In this document: piece by piece, positions 17,162-26,533 of the stretch
Numbering within the stretch: position 1 is the stretch's first letter
How the letters are laid out: each line of letters opens with the position of its first letter
Assembly: GCA_963738615.1 (NCBI GenBank)
Contig: CAVTXI010000012.1
Span: 1,426,001 to 1,490,000, forward strand
Length of the DNA stretch: 64,000 bases
DNA from: CAVTWY01 sp963738615
GTDB taxonomy: Bacteria; Pseudomonadota; Gammaproteobacteria; Burkholderiales; Burkholderiaceae_C
Direction of reading: 5' to 3'
Notes under the pieces: model-generated
What the model saw: only the letters and a program-made list of their open reading frames with translations
The model's database searches: none
What the model was told of the DNA's origin: nothing
Program-made: the position numbers and the translations under genes

Positions 17162-17906
17162 ATGAGCAAACTCGTGCTGATTCGTCACGGCGAATCGACC
17201 TGGAATCTCGAAAACCGGTTCACCGGCTGGACCGACGTGCCGCTGACCGCCACAGGGGTCGAACAGGCGCGCAGCGCGGGCCGCGCATTGAAGCAGGCCG
17301 GCTTCGAATTCGACATCGCCTACACCTCGGTGCTTCAGCGCGCCATCTGGACGTTGTGGCACGCGCTCGACGAGATGGAGCGCACGTGGCTGCCGGTGCG
17401 CAACGACTGGCGCCTGAACGAGCGCCACTACGGCGCGCTTCAAGGCTTGAACAAGAGCGAGACCGCGCGCCAGTACGGTGACGACAGGTGCTGCTCTGGC
17501 GCCGCAGCTACGACGTGCCGCCGCCCGCGCTCGAGCGCCGAACGACCCGCGCTGCGAACGCAGCGACCTGCGCTACGCGAGCCTCGGGCCCGACGAGGTG
17601 CCGCTGACCGAATGCCTGAAAGACACCGTCGCGCGCGTCGTGCCTTTCTGGACCGACGTGCTGGCGCCGTCGATCCGCCGCGGCCAGCGCGTTGTCGTCG
17701 CGGCGCACGGCAACAGCATCCGCGCGCTCGTGAAGTACCTTGACGGCATCAGCGACGACAAGATCGTCGGCGTGAACATCCCCAACGGCACGCCGCTGGT
17801 GTACGAACTCGACGCCAACCTGCAGCCGCTGAAGCGCGAGTACCTCGGCGACGCCGAAGCGATCGCGAAGGCGCAGGCTGCGGTCGCGAATCAGGGCAAG
17901 GGCTGA
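17162..17906 (+). CDS. gpmA: 2,3-bisphosphoglycerate-dependent phosphoglycerate mutase (two frameshifts)
   Basis: The enzyme interconverts 3- and 2-phosphoglycerate in glycolysis. The phosphohistidine loop LIRHGESTWN is at residues 6-15, followed by NRFTGWTDVPLT and NERHYGALQGLNK. The C-terminal half has the second active-site histidine in VVVAAHGNSIRALVKYL. The frame is lost near 17486 and shifts again near 17533, 50 bases apart, but every block of the roughly 248-residue enzyme is present. Sequence errors are the likely cause because the enzyme is central. The ATG at 17162 is preferred over an upstream start at 17150. It converges on plsC with a 3-base gap. Confidence 0.92.
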
Positions 17907-17909
17907 GCC

Positions 17910-18716
17910 CTACCGCGCGCTCGACGGTGCAGTGCCAACGCGCCGATCAATGGCGCGTGCCGACGCTGCCTGCATCGCGCTGCCAGCTGCAGCATCAATC
18001 ACCCCACGTGCTGCTTCGGCGGCAGCCCGGCGGTCCAGGCCGTCGAGCTTCAGCGCAGGCAGCGTCTGCACCGTGCACGCGCAGACCCTGCGCACAGGCG
18101 ATGCGCCACATGCTCTGCACCAGCGTCGTCTCGCCGATGAAGGTCACGTCGCGGCTCGACGCGTGCGTCGGGTCGGCGTAGCGCAGGGCCAGCGGCAGCA
18201 CGCGCGCGCGCGTGGTGATCGCGGCCTGAAACAGGTTGGCGTGGAACGGCAGCAATTGCGGGCCGTCGTTGGTGGTGGCTTCGGGGAACACCGCGACGGC
18301 TTGGCCCTGGTCGAGCGCCTCGGCCATGTGGTGCACCACGCGAATCGCGTCGCGCTTGCGCTCGCGCTCGATGAAGAGCGTGCCCGCACCGGCCACCAGG
18401 CTGCCGATCAAAGGCCACTTCAGCACGTCGGCCTTCGACACGAAGTGCGCCTGCGGCAGCACCGCGTGGATCGCCGCGATGTCGAGCCACGAGACGTGGT
18501 TGGCGACCACCAGCGTGCGCACCACGTGCGCGGGTGCGGCGCCCTTCACCACGAGCGTCACGCCCAGCAGGCGCAGCAGCCCGGCGGACCACCAATGGAT
18601 GCGCGCCTCGCGCTGCGTCGCGCGTGTAGCAGCGAAGCGCAGCTTGATGATCGCAAGCCCGTGCAGCAGGTGCACGAGCGCGCGCGACAGGCGCCAAGCG
18701 CGATCGGCGCGCGCAT
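17910..18716 (-). CDS. plsC: 1-acyl-sn-glycerol-3-phosphate acyltransferase family protein (frameshifted)
   Basis: The enzyme acylates lysophosphatidic acid at the membrane. A hydrophobic N-terminus (WRLSRALVHLLHGLAII) precedes the catalytic motif NHVSWLD and the second motif FPEATTNDG. The C-terminus resumes in another frame after a shift near 18085 and ends at 17910. The start is also unclear. The only ATG in the right place (18716) is one base out of frame with the conserved N-terminus, so a further indel in the CGCGCG run at about 18709 is likely; otherwise translation must begin at a GTG at 18675. The ATG at 18716 lies 12 bases past the pyrC' stop, so it is the last gene of that operon. 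Confidence 0.85.
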
Positions 18717-18728
18717 CGGACTGACGCG

Positions 18729-20139
18729 TCAGGACGAGATGGCAGACGCGCTGCCGCCGAACGCAGGCGCGCGCGACATCGACGGCGATTCATAGGCCAA
18801 CGCGCCCGCGACCCAGGTCATGCGCACGCGGCCCGGCATCTCGAAGCCGTTGATGTCGAACGCGAAGGGCGTGTGTTTGCCCTGGCTGCGCAACGCGGCG
18901 GGTTCGACGCGCCAGCTTGCGGCCGGGTCGAACAGGCACAGGTCGGCCACGCCGCCTTCGATCAACCGCCCTGCGCTCGCGCACGTGCGCACCCAGCGCC
19001 GCACCCAGCACGCTGCACCGGCGCGCAGGTGACGACGGCGCAGCGTCTTCGCAGCTCCAGGCCCGCGCTCGCGCCCCCACTTCAGCGCCAGGCTCAGCAG
19101 CAGCTCGACGCCCGAGCCGCCCGGCTCGGCCTCGGCGAACGGCAGCTGCTTCGCGTCGGACTCGCACCGGGTTGTGGTCCGACACCAGCGCGTCGATGCG
19201 TGCCGTCGGCCAGCGCGGCACGCAGCGCGTCGCGGTCGCGCGCCCTGACGCAGCGGCGGCGTCACGCGCATCGCCGGCTCGAAGAAGCCGATGTCGACGT
19301 CCGTCAGGTGCAGCGAGTGGATGCTGACGTCGGCGCTGACGCGCAGGCCCTCGCGCTTGGCGGCGCGCAGCAGTTCGACGCCCGCCGCGCTCGACACGCG
19401 TCCAGATGCACGCGCGCGCCGGTGGCGCGCATCAGCTCGAAGATCGTGTGCAGCGCGACGGTCTCGGCCGCGACCGGCACGGCCGACAGGCCCAGCCGCG
19501 TCGCCACCGCGCCCGACGGCCGCCACGCCGCCGCGGCCGAGCCACGCGTCTTGCGGCCGCAGCCACACGGCGTAGTCGAAGGTCGCGGCGTACTGCATCG
19601 CGCGCAGCAGCGTCTGCGTGTCGACGATCGGCGTGTCGGCCTGCGAAAAGCCGACGCAGCCGGCTTCGGTCAGTTCGGCCATCTCGGTCAGCGCCTTGCC
19701 GGCCAGGCCGCGCGTCAGCGCGCCCAGCGGGAACAGGCGGCAGCGGCCGAGCTTGCGCGCGCGCAGCTTCAGCATCTCGACGAGGCCCGGCTCGTCGAGC
19801 GTGGGGTCGGTGTCGGGCGGGCAGACGATGCTGGTCACGCCACCCGCGGCCGCGGCCGCGAGTTCGCTTTCGAGCAGGCGCTTCGTGTTCGCGGCCCGGC
19901 TCCTTCAGGCGCACCGCCAGGTCGACCAGCCCGGGCATCGCCACCAGGCCCGCGGCATCGACGACGCGTTGCGGCTGGAACGACGCACGGCGCGCGCGCC
20001 GATGTGCACGCACGTGCTCGCCGTCGATGGCGACATCGGCGACCTCGTCGCGGCCGCTCGCGGGGTCGACGACGCGTGCGCCGCGGATCAACGTGCGCTC
20101 TGTGGGCGCGGCGAGCTGGCGTGCGAGCTCATGCCGCAT
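18729..20139 (-). CDS. pyrC': Dihydroorotase-like protein PyrC', non-catalytic type (multiple frameshifts)
   Basis: The sequence belongs to the class I dihydroorotase/amidohydrolase family and is encoded directly after pyrB. The metal-binding HxH that follows GLVD in active enzymes is missing: here it reads MPGLVDLAVRLKEPG. Later blocks include VCPPDTDPTLDEP, SADVSIHSLHLTD, ALVSDHNPV and GVADLCLFDP. This resembles the inactive PyrC' of Pseudomonas, which is needed for assembly of aspartate transcarbamoylase rather than catalysis. At least six small indels (near 19900, 19527, 19401, 19241, 19201 and 19164, probably more near 19000) break the frame. Restoring them gives one continuous protein. 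The ATG at 20139 overlaps the pyrB stop by 11 bases. Confidence 0.85.
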
Positions 20140-21087
20140 TCCCCGCAATGATCGACATCACCGCCATCCGCACCGCGATACCGAAGGTGACCTGCGGCAG
20201 GATCACGCTGTGCGCGCCATCGGCCACCGCCGAATCGATCTCGACACCGCGGTTGATCGGCCCCGGGTGCATCACGATCGCGTCGGGCTTGGCAAGCGCG
20301 AGCTTGGCTTCGCTGAGACCGAAGCGCGCGAAGAACTCGTTTGCGCTGGGCAGCATCGCGCCGCTCATGCGTTCGTTCTGCAGGCGCAGCATGATGATCA
20401 CGTCGGCGCCGCGGATGCCTTCGGCCATGTCGTGGCACACACGCACGCCCATTTGCGCCAGGTCGCTCGAGCACCAGCGTCTTCGGCCCCACGGCGCGGA
20501 TGTCGGGCACGCCCAGCGTCGTCAGCGCGTGGATGTCGCTGCGTGCCACGCGCGAATGCACGATGTCGCCGACCAGCGCCACCGCACAGCTGCGTGAAGT
20601 CCTTCTTGAAGTGCCGGATCGTGTACATGTCCAGCAGGCCCTGCGTCGGGTGCGCGTGGCGGCCGTCGCCGGCGTTGACCACGTGCACGTGCGGCGCGCA
20701 GTGCTTGGCGATCAGGTACGGCGCGCCACTTTCGGAGTGGCGCACCACGAACATGTCGGCGTGCATCGCCGACAGGTTCGCGATCGTGTCGAGCAGGCTT
20801 TCGCCCTTGGCGGTCGACGAGCGCGCGATGTCGAGGTTGATCACGTCGGCGCTCAAGCGCTTGGCCGCAATCTCGAACGTGGTGCGCGTGCGCGTCGAGT
20901 TTTCGAAGAAGAGGTTGAACACGCTCTTGCCGCGCAGCAGCGGCACCTTCTTCACGTCGCGGTCGTTCACCGACAAGAACGTGCCCGCGGTGTCGAGGAT
21001 GTGCGTCACCACCGCGCGCGGCAGGCCTTCGATCGACAGCAGGTGGATCAGCTCGCCGTTCGCATTGAGCTGCGGGTTGCCGCGCAT
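20129..21087 (-). CDS. pyrB: Aspartate carbamoyltransferase catalytic subunit (two frameshifts)
   Basis: This pyrimidine biosynthesis enzyme joins carbamoyl phosphate and aspartate. All family blocks are present: the carbamoyl-phosphate loop FFENSTRTR, HPTQGLLDMYTI, GDIVHSRVARSDIHAL and MHPGPINRGVEID. The frame shifts near 20585 and near 20466. In both places a single extra base (before GTGGCGC and after GAGC) explains it, so sequence errors are likely. About 318 residues is normal. The start overlaps the pyrR stop by one base (TGATG), and the stop overlaps pyrC', so pyrR, pyrB and pyrC' are translationally coupled. Confidence 0.95.
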
Positions 21088-21602
21088 CAGCCCTGCCCCT
21101 CGGCTTCGGTCGCATCCACCGAGAAGGTGAAGCGCCCGTCGGCTTCTTGCGCCAGGCGCAGTCGGCTGGTCGCCGGCAGCGTCACGCGCGCGGCTGCGTA
21201 GGTGGCCTCGATCGGCAGCTCACGGCCGTTGCGGTCGACCAGCACCGCCAGCGCAACCTTCGACGGGCGGCCGAAGTCGTACAGCTCGTTGACCACCGCG
21301 CGGATCGTGCGGCCGGTGTGCAGCACGTCGTCGACGAGCACGATCGAGCGGCCGTCGATCGACCAGGGCAGGCGCGTCGCGTCGCTTTGCGCCATGCCGC
21401 GCTGCCCGTAGTCGTCGCGGTGCAGCGCGCTCGAGATCACGCCGGCTTCACCCGCGCGGCCCAGATCACGCTGCAGCCGCTGCGCCAGCCATGCGCCGCC
21501 CGTCCACACGCCAACCAGCAGCGTGTCGGCTTCGAGCAGATGACGAACGCCGCGAACCAGCTCGGCGTAGAGGGCTTCGGCGTCGAGCGCGAGGTGGCTC
21601 AT
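21087..21602 (-). CDS. pyrR: PyrR family pyr operon regulator/uracil phosphoribosyltransferase
   Basis: The 171-residue protein has a type I PRTase fold with the PRPP loop SIVLVDDVLHTGRTIRAVVNEL at residues 84-105. Further family residues are present in HRDDYGQRG and LVDRNGRELPI. In Firmicutes PyrR binds RNA to attenuate pyr transcription. In proteobacteria its regulatory role is less certain and it may act as a uracil phosphoribosyltransferase. It is coupled at both ends: its start overlaps the ruvX stop (ATGA) and its stop overlaps the pyrB start. No obvious anti-terminator stem was seen in the coupled junctions. Confidence 0.9.
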   Translation of the reverse strand: MSHLALDAEALYAELVRGVRHLLEADTLLVGVWTGGAWLAQRLQRDLGRAGEAGVISSALHRDDYGQRGMAQSDATRLPWSIDGRSIVLVDDVLHTGRTIRAVVNELYDFGRPSKVALAVLVDRNGRELPIEATYAAARVTLPATSRLRLAQEADGRFTFSVDATEAEGQG

Positions 21603-22055
21603 GGCGTCGCCTCCTGCGCTGCCGTATCACGAGCCCCCGCCGCGTCGTGTGCCAAGGCTTGCTGCCGCTCGAAGAAAAACTGCTCGAGGATCACCGCGGC
21701 GCTGCTTGCGTCGAGGTCCTTGCCGACGCTGCCGCGCGACTGCGCTTCGACCGACGTGTAGCGCTCGTCGACGCCGTGCACCGGCAGCCCGAAACGGCCC
21801 TCGAGCCGCCGGGCGAAACGTTCCGCCAGTCGCGTCATCTCGTGGGGCTGGCCATCGGGATGGCGCGGCAGGCCCACCACGAGCGCATCGGGCTGCCACT
21901 GCGTCGATCAAGCGGCCGATCGCCGCGAAGCTTTCGTCGACACGTGTGGCGTCGATCGTGGTCACAGGCGTGGCCGTGCTGGTCACCGTATTGCCGCTGG
22001 CGACGCCGATGCGACGCGTGCCGTAGTCGAACGCGAGGAAGGCCGCGGCCGTCAT
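21599..22055 (-). CDS. ruvX: Putative Holliday junction resolvase/pre-16S rRNA nuclease RuvX (one frameshift)
   Basis: YqgF/RuvX has an RNase H fold; in E. coli it processes the 16S rRNA 5' end and is essential. The N-terminal catalytic block LAFDYGTRRIGVASGN and the C-terminal GVDERYTSVEAQ and KDLDASSAAVILEQFF blocks are present, in two frames joined near 21898. Restoring the frame gives the expected AQWQPDALVVGLPRHPDG. The length of about 151 residues is normal. The start overlaps the yqgE stop and the stop overlaps the pyrR start, both as ATGA. Confidence 0.92.
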
Positions 22056-22653
22056 GCGTGCCCGGCCTCCTGGCTGAGCGACATCGCATCGAGCCCCAAC
22101 AGCGACAGCGCGCGCGTGTAGCGCTGGTGCACCGGCGTGTCGAAGATGACTCTTGCGACGCGTCGACGTTGAGCCAGCCGTTGCGGCCCAGTTCGTCTTC
22201 GAGCTGCCCGGCGCCCCAGCCGCTGTAGCCCAGCGTGACCATCACGCGCTTCGGGCCCGAGCCTTTCGCGATCGCCTCGAGCACGTCTTTGCTGGTCGTC
22301 ATCTCGAGGCCGCCGGGCACCGCGATCGACGAGCCGAAACGCTCACCCTCACCCATCGGATCGTGCAGCACGAAGCCACGTTCGGTGTCGACCGGGCCAC
22401 CGAAGTAGACCGGGGCGCCTACCAGATCCTCGCGCGCAAGCTCGAGGTCGACCTTCGCGAACAGCGCCCGAAGCTCGAGGTCGATCGGCTTGTTGATCAC
22501 CAGCCCCAGCGCACCGCGTTCGGTGTGTTCCCACAGATAAACCACCGACCCGGCGAAGTTCTCGTCGACCATGCCTGGCATGGCGATCAGGAACTGGTTG
22601 GTCAGGTTGATCCGGTCGTTCGCCGGGTCGCCGTTCGAGACACTGTCGGGCAT
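22052..22653 (-). CDS. yqgE: YqgE/AlgH family protein (one frameshift)
   Basis: This DUF179 protein is usually encoded just before ruvX. Seen blocks are LTNQFLIAMPGMVDENFAGSVVYL at the N-terminus, GALGLVINKPIDL and VYFGGPVDTERGFVLH, and VTLGYSGWGAGQLEDELGRNGW. The frame changes near 22155; in the other frame the conserved tail VIFDTPVHQRYTRAL and SLSQEAGHA follows, ending at 22052. The AlgH name comes from a Pseudomonas alginate regulator, but the molecular function is unknown. It is the first gene of the pyr operon; phrB diverges 31 bases upstream. Confidence 0.9.
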
Positions 22654-22684
22654 GGACTCATTCTAGGTACTCCAAACTCCGGCC

Positions 22685-24190
22685 ATGGACAAACCAATCG
22701 ATGCAGCCCTGGTCTGGTTGCGCCGCGACCTGCGCGTGCACGACCACGCGGCGCTGTACCACGCGCTGCGGGCGGCACGCCGGGTGTGGTGCGTCTTCGT
22801 GTTCGACCGCGCGATCCTCGACCCGTTGCCGCGCGCCGACCGCCGTGTCGCCTTCATCCGCGACTCGCTGGTCGGTGTCGACGCCGAGTTGCGCGCATTG
22901 GCAGCGTCGCACGGCGTGGAAGGTGCGCGGCTGATCGTGCGCCACGACGACGCGCGCACCGCCGTGCCGGCACTGGCGCGGGCGCTTAGCGTGCAGGCGG
23001 TGTACGTGAACCACGACGCCGAGCCGTTCGCGCTGGCACGCGACGCCCATGTGCGCGGCGCGCTCGCGTCCGACGGCATCGCCATGCACTCGAGCAAAGA
23101 CCACGTGATCTTCGAACGCAGCGAGGTGTTAACCGGCAGCGGCACGCCCTACACCGTCTTCACGCCGTATCGAAAGGCGTGGATGACGAAGGTCGACCCG
23201 TTCTACGTCTCGTCGTACCCCGTGGCACGCCATGCCGGCGCGCTGGCACCCGCGCGTTCAGGCGTCGACAAGGCAGCGTCGCCGAAGATCGACGACACCG
23301 GCGTGCCGACCCTCGAGGCTCTGGGCTTCGAGCCGACCAACCTGCACGATCTGAAGCTGCCCAGCGGCCCGGCCGGCGGGCGCGAGTTGCTCGAGGAATT
23401 CCTCGACCGCATTGACCGCTATCACGAGGCACGGGACTTCCCCGCGGTGAAAGGGCCGAGCTACCTGGGTGTGCACCTTCGCTTCGGCACGGTGTCGATC
23501 CGCACCTGCGCGCGCGAGGGCTGGCAGCGCTTGCAGGCGGGATCTCGTGGCGCGGAAGTCTGGTTGTCAGAGTTGATCTGGCGCGACTTCTATCACCAGC
23601 TGCTGCATCACCATCCGCACGTCGCGGGCCACGCCTTCAGGCGTGAGTACGACGCGGTGAAGTGGGAACGCGGCAAGGCTGCCGACGTCGCGTTCGCCGC
23701 GTGGTGCGAAGGCCGCACCGGCTACCCGCTGGTGGATGCGGCGATGCATCAGATCAACCGCAGCGGCTACATGCACAACCGCCTGCGCATGATCGTCGCG
23801 AGCTTCCTGACGAAGGACCTTGGCATCGACTGGCGTCGCGGCGAGGCTTACTTCGCCACCCACCTCAACGATTTCGACCTCGCGGCCAACAACGGCGGCT
23901 GGCAATGGGCCGCTTCGACCGGCTGCGACGCGCAGCCGTGGTTCCGCATCTTCAACCCGGTCACGCAGAGCGAGAAGTTCGACCCCGAAGGCCGGTTCAT
24001 CCGCCGCTACCTGCCGGTGCTGGCAAACCTGCCCGACAAGGTGATCCACGCACCGTGGAAGGCGGGCCCGCTCGAGTTGGAAGCCGCAGGCGTGCGCCTG
24101 GGTGAGAACTATCCGCGGCCGATCGTCGAGCACGACGTCGCACGTGCGAAGACGCTCGAACGCTATGGCGCGGTGAAGAAGCCGGCGTAG
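22685..24190 (+). CDS. phrB: Deoxyribodipyrimidine photolyase (class I cryptochrome/photolyase family)
   Basis: The enzyme uses FAD and light to reverse cyclobutane pyrimidine dimers. The 501-residue protein begins with the antenna-domain motif LVWLRRDLRVHDH. The C-terminal FAD domain has ELIWRDFYHQLLHHHP, TGYPLVDAAMHQINRSGYMHN, and the DFDLAANNGGWQWAASTG block that holds the Trp electron-transfer residues. The tail WKAGP and YPRPIVEH is typical of bacterial class I CPD photolyases. The start ATG at 22685 is divergent from yqgE. Confidence 0.95.
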   Translation: MDKPIDAALVWLRRDLRVHDHAALYHALRAARRVWCVFVFDRAILDPLPRADRRVAFIRDSLVGVDAELRALAASHGVEGARLIVRHDDARTAVPALARALSVQAVYVNHDAEPFALARDAHVRGALASDGIAMHSSKDHVIFERSEVLTGSGTPYTVFTPYRKAWMTKVDPFYVSSYPVARHAGALAPARSGVDKAASPKIDDTGVPTLEALGFEPTNLHDLKLPSGPAGGRELLEEFLDRIDRYHEARDFPAVKGPSYLGVHLRFGTVSIRTCAREGWQRLQAGSRGAEVWLSELIWRDFYHQLLHHHPHVAGHAFRREYDAVKWERGKAADVAFAAWCEGRTGYPLVDAAMHQINRSGYMHNRLRMIVASFLTKDLGIDWRRGEAYFATHLNDFDLAANNGGWQWAASTGCDAQPWFRIFNPVTQSEKFDPEGRFIRRYLPVLANLPDKVIHAPWKAGPLELEAAGVRLGENYPRPIVEHDVARAKTLERYGAVKKPA

Positions 24191-24210
24191 CCGACGCCTC
24201 GTGGCGACCG

Positions 24211-25365
24211 TCAGCGGCGCCTGGCCGCCTCGAGCGCCCGGCCGAGCGTATCGACCACACGCGACTGCTCCGCCTCGCCGATGCCCACCCACAGCGGCAG
24301 GCGAATCAGCCGAGCGGCGACGTCGTCGGTCACCGCCAGGGAGCCGTGGTGCCGACCGAGGCGCAGCCCCGCGGGCGACGAGTGCAGCGGCACGTAGTGG
24401 AAGGTCGCGCCGATGCCCTCGGCGCGAAGCCGCTCGAGGACCACGTCGCGATCGATGCCTGGCGCAGCCAGCACGAAGCAGATGTGGCCGTTGGGCTGTG
24501 CATCGTCGGGCACGATCTGCCTGCGCAGCAAGCCCCGCGCCTCGAGCGGCGCGAGTCGTTCGTGATAGCGCGCCCAAGCCGCCAGGCGCGCGCCGGTGAT
24601 GTCGCCCATTGCCTCGAGCTGCGCCAGCAGGAACGCCGCGAGCAGCTCCGATGGCAGGAACGACGAGCCGACGTCCTGCCACGTGTACTTGTCGATCTCG
24701 CCACGCATGAAGCGGCTGCGGTCGGTGCCTTTTTCGCGCAGCACCTCGGCGCGATGCGCGAGGTCGGTGCGATTGACGAGCAGCGCCCCGCCCTCGCCGC
24801 AGATCACGTTCTTGGTGTCGTGGAAGCTGATCGCGCCCATGTCGCCGATGCTGCCCAGCACGCGGCCGCCGCGCGAGGCGCCGACGGCCTGCGCCGCGTC
24901 TTCCACGACGGCCAGGCCATGACGCCGGGCGATCGCGAGGATGTCGTCGAGGTCACAACCCACGCCGGCGTAGTGCACCACCACGATCGCGCGCGTGCGC
25001 GGCGTGATCGCGGCTTCGATCGCGCGCGGGTCGATGTTCAGCGTGTCGGCGCGCACGTCAACGAACACCGGCACGGCGCCGCGCAGCGCCATCGCGTTGG
25101 CCGTCGACACGAAGGTGAACGAAGGCATCACGACTTCGTCGCCCGGCTGCAGGTCGAGCAGCAGCGCGCACATCTCGAGCGCCGCCGTGCACGAATGCGT
25201 CAGCAGCACCTGCGCACTGTTCGTCGCCTGCTGCAGCAACGCACTGCACCGCTTGGTGAAGGCGCCGTCGCCGCTGAGCTTGGATCCGCCGATGGCCTCG
25301 GCCAGATAGCCCTGTTCGCGGCCGGTGAGATAAATACGGTTGAACGGAATGGCAGGCGCCGTCAC
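24211..25365 (-). CDS. rffA: RffA-type dTDP-4-amino-4,6-dideoxygalactose transaminase (DegT/DnrJ/EryC1 family)
   Basis: PLP-dependent aminotransferase that converts dTDP-4-keto-6-deoxyglucose to dTDP-4-amino-4,6-dideoxygalactose, a step in making surface sugars. The N-terminus IPFNRIYLTGREQGYLAEAI and KLSGDGAFTKRC match the RffA (WecE) subfamily closely. The PLP lysine is in ISFHDTKNVICGEGG, and DVVLERLRAEGIGATFHYVPLH is the subfamily C-terminal block. The start is a GTG at 25365 that overlaps the preceding glycosyltransferase stop (GTGA), so the two are coupled. Length 384 residues. The donor sugar is inferred from subfamily resemblance only. Confidence 0.88.
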   Translation of the reverse strand: MTAPAIPFNRIYLTGREQGYLAEAIGGSKLSGDGAFTKRCSALLQQATNSAQVLLTHSCTAALEMCALLLDLQPGDEVVMPSFTFVSTANAMALRGAVPVFVDVRADTLNIDPRAIEAAITPRTRAIVVVHYAGVGCDLDDILAIARRHGLAVVEDAAQAVGASRGGRVLGSIGDMGAISFHDTKNVICGEGGALLVNRTDLAHRAEVLREKGTDRSRFMRGEIDKYTWQDVGSSFLPSELLAAFLLAQLEAMGDITGARLAAWARYHERLAPLEARGLLRRQIVPDDAQPNGHICFVLAAPGIDRDVVLERLRAEGIGATFHYVPLHSSPAGLRLGRHHGSLAVTDDVAARLIRLPLWVGIGEAEQSRVVDTLGRALEAARRR

Positions 25366-26423
25366 ATCGAGTCCCCTTGAGCCGTGCGATCCGTGCCGAC
25401 GCGGCGCACACCCTTCTTCACCGCGTCGGACGCGTTCATGCGCACCAGGTACGGCACCAGCGGCGCCGGTGCGAACAGCAAGCCAGCTGCCCACGCGAGT
25501 TGCGCCGCACGTTCGACCGCGCCGTAGCCCGGCCACGCGCCCAGGCTGTGCCGCGCCTGGCGCAACAGCGACAAACGCGTGTCGCCCGGATAGGGGTGAT
25601 GTTCGCGCTGCAGGCGCCACGAGATCACGCGCGTGCGCATTTGCGTGGGTGTGGGCAACAGCGGCTGTGACGCGTGATGGCCCAGGTCGGCCGCGACAAG
25701 CGCCATCGCATCGCGGCGTCGGTTGTCGTCCAACACCAGCGTGTCGACCAGCGTGCCCAGCACGTTGCCGAACAACCCCAACGCCTTGTTCGCGCGCTTG
25801 TGCACGCGGTAGCAACCCAGCGCGCCGTCGGCGGCGGCCACCCGACCCAGCGCCGCGGTGACGACGAAAGGGACGGTGTCGGCGCACATCGGCCACACGC
25901 GCTCGTCGAGCGGAAAGAAGCGATCGATGGCCGTGCGGCGGTAGAAGTTGCCGCTGCCCGGCGGACCGCCGTAGGTGCCGAAGCGCCGCAGCACGTCGCG
26001 AACGTCACCGCTGTGCATCGTGTAGGGGATCGAGTTGCCCGTGGGTTGGCCCTGCGCGTCGACCACGCGCATCGAGAACGCAACCTTGTGCGTGCCGTCG
26101 GCCATCAGTGGCAGGCATTGCGCGACGCAGTCGGGGTCAAGAAGGTCGTCGCAGTCGAGCCAGATGACCCAATCGCCGCGGCTGGCGCGGAAGCAGGCGT
26201 TGTAGGCCGCACCCTGCCCGCCGTTAGGTTGGCGGATCGCCTTGATCTTGCTGCCGAACGACTCGATCACTGCCCACGAACCATCGGTCGAACCGTCGTC
26301 GACGACGATCACCTCGGTGCGGGGCCACGACTGGGCAAGCGCGCTGGCAATGGTCTGCCCGACAAAGCGCTCGTAGTTGTAGCTGCAGATGAGGATCGAA
26401 ACGAGGGGCGGGGCGGGGCTCAC
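25362..26423 (-). CDS. Family 2 glycosyltransferase
   Basis: A GT-A fold enzyme with the N-terminal block VSILICSYNYERFVGQTIAS, the nucleotide-contact motif VIVVDDGSTDGS, and the metal-binding WLDCDDLLDPD. The stretch PLDERVWPMCADTVPF probably belongs to the acceptor region. The C-terminal part is about 150 residues without recognisable motifs and has no clear membrane anchor. A GTG at 26423 is preferred because upstream in-frame residues (from 26507) look like translated intergenic DNA. It overlaps the RffA-like gene, so both likely act on the same glycan. The sugar and acceptor are unknown. Confidence 0.85.
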   Translation of the reverse strand: MSPAPPLVSILICSYNYERFVGQTIASALAQSWPRTEVIVVDDGSTDGSWAVIESFGSKIKAIRQPNGGQGAAYNACFRASRGDWVIWLDCDDLLDPDCVAQCLPLMADGTHKVAFSMRVVDAQGQPTGNSIPYTMHSGDVRDVLRRFGTYGGPPGSGNFYRRTAIDRFFPLDERVWPMCADTVPFVVTAALGRVAAADGALGCYRVHKRANKALGLFGNVLGTLVDTLVLDDNRRRDAMALVAADLGHHASQPLLPTPTQMRTRVISWRLQREHHPYPGDTRLSLLRQARHSLGAWPGYGAVERAAQLAWAAGLLFAPAPLVPYLVRMNASDAVKKGVRRVGTDRTAQGDSM

Positions 26424-26533
26424 GGCAATGACGTTGATACAAACCTGAAGTTTGCCGGATGCACCGCCGCAAATGTTTCCGGTGTAACCACCTGCGCGAG
26501 CGGGCACCGAACCGGGGGTCGAGCGGGGTCTAG

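Noticed and set aside
18729..20139. Two or more separate small genes in the pyrC' region
   Set aside because: The fragments join in order into a single dihydroorotase-like protein once single-base shifts are allowed.
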